Assembly (NCBI GenBank): GCA_947630355.1
Contig: CANRHJ010000022.1
Location: 1-17,616, forward strand
Source: Candidatus Gastranaerophilales bacterium
GTDB taxonomy: Bacteria > Cyanobacteriota > Vampirovibrionia > Gastranaerophilales > Gastranaerophilaceae
Direction: 5' to 3'
DNA length: 17,616 bases
Positions 15,098 to 17,616 of the stretch are shown piece after piece (position 1 is the first letter of the stretch; each line of letters opens with the position of its first letter). Made by a program: the position numbers and the translations under genes. Under the pieces are notes generated by a model. It had not been told where the DNA came from and did no database searches. It saw only the letters and a program-made list of their open reading frames with translations.

Positions 15098-15284
15098 TAT
15101 GTTAAGAATTGTGAAGGGCTTAAAGTCAATAGAATTAAGAAAATTGAAGTTTTATAAAAAATAATTAAAAGAAAAATTAAAGTTTTGGGAAATAAAGCCG
15201 ATAAATATCATGAAAAGGTTGAAAAACCTCTAACCTCCTCCCCTAAAAGTCTGGTAGCCGCCTTAGTTGGTCGGCTTTTTTTTT
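15098..15284 (+). ncRNA. Candidate small RNA or nifUS attenuator (5' end uncertain)
   Basis: A plus-strand intrinsic terminator ends at 15284 although no plus-strand gene lies upstream, so a noncoding RNA must end here. Upstream of it are a GAAA-tetraloop hairpin AGGTT/AACCT (15216-15229) and a C-rich single-stranded stretch CCTCCTCCCC (15234-15243), which is complementary to Shine-Dalgarno sequences. AAAGCCGAT (15194-15202) can pair with GTCGGCTTT (15270-15278), competing with the local terminator stem. The 5' end is a guess from the repeat-like promoter motif at 15077-15088; a start near 15142 is also possible. I do not recognise a known riboswitch or RNA family. Confidence 0.45.
15256..15284 (+). 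terminator. Rho-independent terminator before nifU
   Basis: AGCCG-CC (15256-15262) pairs with GG-T-CGGCT (15269-15276) around a TTAGTT loop, with one bulged T, and is followed by nine T. It points along the plus strand and precedes the nifU ATG by about 100 bases. Confidence 0.8.
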
Positions 15285-15350
15285 GCGAATATAACGGAAC
15301 AAAAAATCTTAAAAAAAATCTGTTTACATAGTTGATTTTTTTATTTGGAG

Positions 15351-15356
15351 TATAAT
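15351..15356 (+). promoter_or_regulatory. Likely -10 of the nifU promoter
   Basis: A perfect TATAAT lies 27 bases before the nifU ATG. Candidate -35 boxes TTTACA (15323-15328, spacing 22) and TTGATT (15332-15337, spacing 13) are both off the usual 16-18 bases, which fits a promoter that needs an activator or is regulated. GAAAAGG (15367-15373) is the ribosome binding site. Confidence 0.5.
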
Positions 15357-15382
15357 AAGAGGGAAAGAAAAGGTTATTGTTT

Positions 15383-16198
15383 ATGTGGGATTACTCAGAA
15401 AAAGTTATGGATCATTACCGGAATCCGAGAAATGCCGGTTCAATAGAGGATGCCGATGCGATTGGAGAAGCAGGTTCATTATCGTGCGGTGATATGTTAA
15501 AGCTTTATTTAAAAGTGGACGATAATGGAATAATAACTGATGCCAAATTTCAGACATTCGGCTGCGGGAGTGCGGTAGCAAGCTCAAGTATACTAACAGA
15601 GATGATAATAGGCAAACATATAGATGAAGCAAGAAAAATAACAAATAAGCAAATTGTAGATGCGCTTGGAGGTTTGCCGCCCGAAAAAATGCATTGTTCC
15701 GTAATGGGGCATGAAGCACTTGCTGCTGCTATTGCGAACTATTACAAAGAAGATGTTAAAACCGCCGAAGATGAAGAAACGGTTTGCCACTGTTTTAATA
15801 TAACAAGGACTTTCCTTGAAGAAGAAATAAAAACGAATAAATTAAAAACACTTGATGATGTAATAAATTATACTAAAGCGGGTGGTGCTTGCGGAAGATG
15901 TCAGGGTAAAATTAAAGAAATACTTAACAAAATTAACGTTGAAGAAAAACCGCAGGAAAAATTAACAAAGACACAATTAATAATAAAAATAAACAATGTA
16001 ATAGAGAAATATATATCAGCCGAATTAAGAAAAGACGGCGGGGACATTGAACTAATTGATGTTGAAGATAATAAAGTAAAAGTAAGACTAACCGGCCGAT
16101 GCCAATCTTGCAATCGTTCAAGAATAACTTTGACACATTTTGTGGAAGCTGAGTTAAAAAAGCATATAAGTGATGATATAGAAATTATTCAGGTATAA
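15383..16198 (+). CDS. nifU: NifU-type iron-sulphur cluster scaffold (three domains)
   Basis: Scaffold on which [2Fe-2S]/[4Fe-4S] clusters are assembled with sulphur from NifS, then passed to apoproteins (cytoplasm). The 271 residues hold all three NifU domains. The IscU-like domain (1-125) has cluster cysteines C35 (SCGD), C61 (GCGS) and C105 (HCSVMG). A central BFD-like [2Fe-2S] domain has C135, C137, C170 and C173. A C-terminal Nfu domain has CQSC at 240-243 after RKDGGD. The ATG at 15383 is chosen because MWDYSEKV is the family N terminus; an in-frame TTG two codons earlier is disfavoured. nifS follows two bases after the stop. No nitrogenase genes are visible, so this is probably the general housekeeping assembly system, as in some epsilonproteobacteria (recalled). 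Confidence 0.95.
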   Translation: MWDYSEKVMDHYRNPRNAGSIEDADAIGEAGSLSCGDMLKLYLKVDDNGIITDAKFQTFGCGSAVASSSILTEMIIGKHIDEARKITNKQIVDALGGLPPEKMHCSVMGHEALAAAIANYYKEDVKTAEDEETVCHCFNITRTFLEEEIKTNKLKTLDDVINYTKAGGACGRCQGKIKEILNKINVEEKPQEKLTKTQLIIKINNVIEKYISAELRKDGGDIELIDVEDNKVKVRLTGRCQSCNRSRITLTHFVEAELKKHISDDIEIIQV

Positions 16199-16200
16199 AA

Positions 16201-17412
16201 ATGGATACGAAACGGAATTTAATATATTTAGACAATAATGCAACAACAAAAGTTGATGAACAGGTATTGGAAGTGATGCTGCCTTATTTTTCGGAATATT
16301 ACGGCAATCCTTCCAGTATATACAGGTTTGGCGGATTGAATTCAAAAGCGGTAAAAGAAGCAAGAGAAACAATGCGTGAATTTTTCGGAGCAAAAAGTGC
16401 AAAAGAAATATTTTTTACGGCATCGGGCAGTGAGTGTGCCAATATGGCGATAAGAGGTATTTTAGCCGCTGACAGGTCTAAAACTCATTTAATTACAACA
16501 AAAGTAGAACATCCTTGTGTACTTAATCTGCATAAGCAATTGGAGAAAGAGGGCTACAGCGTAACATACGCCGGAGTTAATTCCGAAGGCGAAATAAATA
16601 AAGAAGAAATATATGAAGCCGTTAATGAAAAAACGGCATTGGTATCTTGCATGTATGCCAATAATGAAACGGGAGTAATATTTCCCGTAGAGGAGATTGC
16701 GCAAAAGGTTAAAGAAAAGAACGCTGATACGAAAGTATATGTTGACGCGGTACAGGCAGCAGGAAAAATAAAGCTTGATGTAAAGGACACTCAAATAGAT
16801 ATGATGGGGATATCGGGACATAAATTTCATGCACCCAAAGGGATAGGTGCATTATATGTCAAATCGAATGTACTTATTTCACCGCTGATAATAGGCGGAC
16901 ATCAGGAAAGCGGAAAACGTGCCGGAACGGAAAACGTACCTGAAATAGCAGGTCTTGCGAAGGCTGCAGCTTTGGCTTCGGATGCTTTGGAATTTGAAGC
17001 CACAAAGGTTAAATATTTAAGAGATAAGCTCGAAAGGGGCATCTTATCAAAAATATATAATGCAAGATTAAATTCCTCAACATACAACAGAGTGCCAAAT
17101 ACAACCAATATAGGGTTTGAATATATAGAAGGCGAATTAATTCTGTTGAATTTGGATGATTACGGAATATGTGCAAGTTCCGGAAGCGCTTGTACTTCGG
17201 GAAGTTTAGATCCGAGTCATGTATTAAAAGCTATGGGCGTTCCGTTTACCGCTTTGCATGGTTCAATAAGATTTAGTCTCAGCAGGTTCACGACGGAAGA
17301 AGAAATCGACTATACAATTGAAAAAATGCCCCTAATAGTAGATAAATTAACTGCATTATCACCTTTTCAAAAGGAATTAAGAGAGTTAAAGGAAAGAAAA
17401 GGTATTATATAA
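16201..17412 (+). CDS. nifS: Cysteine desulfurase NifS
   Basis: PLP enzyme that takes sulphur from cysteine as a protein persulphide and hands it to NifU. At 403 residues it has normal NifS length. The N terminus is IYLDNNATTKVDEQVLE, then NPSSIYRFG. GSECANMAIRG and KVEHPCVLN lie near the cofactor. The PLP lysine is K208 in SGHKFHAPKG; GGHQESGKRAGTENVPEIAG is the family block; and the catalytic cysteine is C331 in SGSACTSGS, the short-loop class I (NifS/IscS) form. It starts two bases after the nifU stop, with AGG inside the nifU end as a weak ribosome site, so the two proteins are probably made in matched amounts. The C terminus is complete. Confidence 0.96.
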   Translation: MDTKRNLIYLDNNATTKVDEQVLEVMLPYFSEYYGNPSSIYRFGGLNSKAVKEARETMREFFGAKSAKEIFFTASGSECANMAIRGILAADRSKTHLITTKVEHPCVLNLHKQLEKEGYSVTYAGVNSEGEINKEEIYEAVNEKTALVSCMYANNETGVIFPVEEIAQKVKEKNADTKVYVDAVQAAGKIKLDVKDTQIDMMGISGHKFHAPKGIGALYVKSNVLISPLIIGGHQESGKRAGTENVPEIAGLAKAAALASDALEFEATKVKYLRDKLERGILSKIYNARLNSSTYNRVPNTTNIGFEYIEGELILLNLDDYGICASSGSACTSGSLDPSHVLKAMGVPFTALHGSIRFSLSRFTTEEEIDYTIEKMPLIVDKLTALSPFQKELRELKERKGII

Positions 17413-17545
17413 ACGCTTTTCGAAATTTAACGTTTTAATTGTGAGTCTCACGACGGATACTGAGGCATAGCTTGAAGGAGACTGTGCAGGGAATATTTTC
17501 AGCGCAGATTAATCAAAATATAAATATGCGACAAGATTTAAATTA
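17413..17545 (+). other. Noncoding stretch after nifS with possible RNA structure
   Basis: GTGAGTCTCAC (17441-17451) is a near-perfect short palindrome. AGTCTC (17444-17449) can pair with GAGACT (17478-17483), and CTGTGC (17482-17487) with GCGCAG (17502-17507), one pair a wobble. These helices partly exclude each other. No T-run terminator for nifS is evident. It could be a leader of the next gene or simply spacer. Confidence 0.25.
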
Positions 17546-17616
17546 ATGCTTCCGTATATTAATCTTATTCTGTTATTCTCAATAATTTCGGCATTACAGA
17601 AAGTAATGGTATCCTG
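17546..17616 (+). CDS. Possible start of another gene (cut by window edge)
   Basis: The ATG at 17546 opens a frame that stays open to the window end and begins with a hydrophobic stretch (MLPYINLILLFSIISALQK), such as a membrane segment or signal anchor. No Shine-Dalgarno precedes it, and only 23 codons are visible, so it may be spurious. Confidence 0.3.
   Translation, partial: MLPYINLILLFSIISALQKVMVS

Larger units (their letters stand above)
15062..15382. other. Intergenic gap with RNA element before nifU
   Basis: This gap separates the divergent membrane-protein and nifU genes. It holds a near-copy of the 7513 repeat (TAAACAGATTAT at 15077-15088), the RNA element with terminator ending at 15284, an inverted partial copy of the repeat (AATCTGTTTA at 15317-15326), and the nifU promoter and ribosome binding site. 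No convincing ORF is present. Confidence 0.6.

Noticed and set aside
15212..15232. Leader peptide MKRLKNL before the nifU-side terminator
   Set aside because: The ATG overlaps the tetraloop hairpin, has no Shine-Dalgarno, and shows no run of regulatory codons.
15383..17412. Nitrogen-fixation (nif) cluster
   Set aside because: Only nifU and nifS are present. Three-domain NifU with NifS serves as the general iron-sulphur system in several non-fixing bacteria.

Overview
The window is AT-rich (roughly one third G+C by eye), densely coding, and carries housekeeping plus lineage-specific genes. No phage, insertion sequence, CRISPR, rRNA or tRNA was seen. DapF (diaminopimelate-type peptidoglycan), a complete three-domain NifU with NifS, a DUF3536-type GH57 protein, and small proteins with an N-terminal '[VL]SFK' motif suggest a host-associated member of the Cyanobacteria/Melainabacteria branch (Gastranaerophilales-like). 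That placement is inference from recalled family features, not from a search.

Layout: (1) 1-2366, minus strand: a secreted GH10-like (GHL10) protein overlaps the start of dapF, which runs off the left edge. (2) 2489-3523, plus: a DnaJ-type co-chaperone with a reduced zinc region. (3) 3538-4158, minus: a GNAT-like protein, divergent from a metallo-beta-lactamase-fold thioesterase-like hydrolase (4248-4886). (4) 4887-5394: AT-rich gap with two possible overlapping micro-ORFs on the minus strand. (5) 5395-6237: a two-gene unit of unknown function (an SFKG-motif protein and a HEAT-like protein) closed by a clear terminator. (6) 6314-7390: leuB. (7) 7391-7738: a gap rich in RNA structure, including a strong candidate small RNA (about 7533-7628) and a 12-base promoter-like direct repeat. 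(8) 7739-10781: a secreted OB-fold-like protein followed by the GH57/DUF3536 protein.

(9) 10750-15061, minus: a tight five-gene unit, transcribed as GT-C-like membrane protein, U32/TrhP-like protein, YqeG-type HAD phosphatase, thioredoxin (CGFC active site), coaE. The last gene overlaps the GH57 gene tail to tail. (10) 15062-15382: a gap with a plus-strand terminator that belongs to no coding gene. It implies a small RNA or an attenuator, with two mutually exclusive stems, upstream of nifU. (11) 15383-17412: nifU-nifS, an iron-sulphur cluster assembly module. (12) 17413-17616: a partly foldable noncoding stretch and perhaps the first codons of a further gene.

The most interesting material is not protein coding: the 7533-7628 RNA, the 15194-15284 alternative-fold element before nifUS, and the 'TAAACAG[GA]TTAT' motif found in both gaps. 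The function of the SFK-motif/HEAT-like gene pair is also open.
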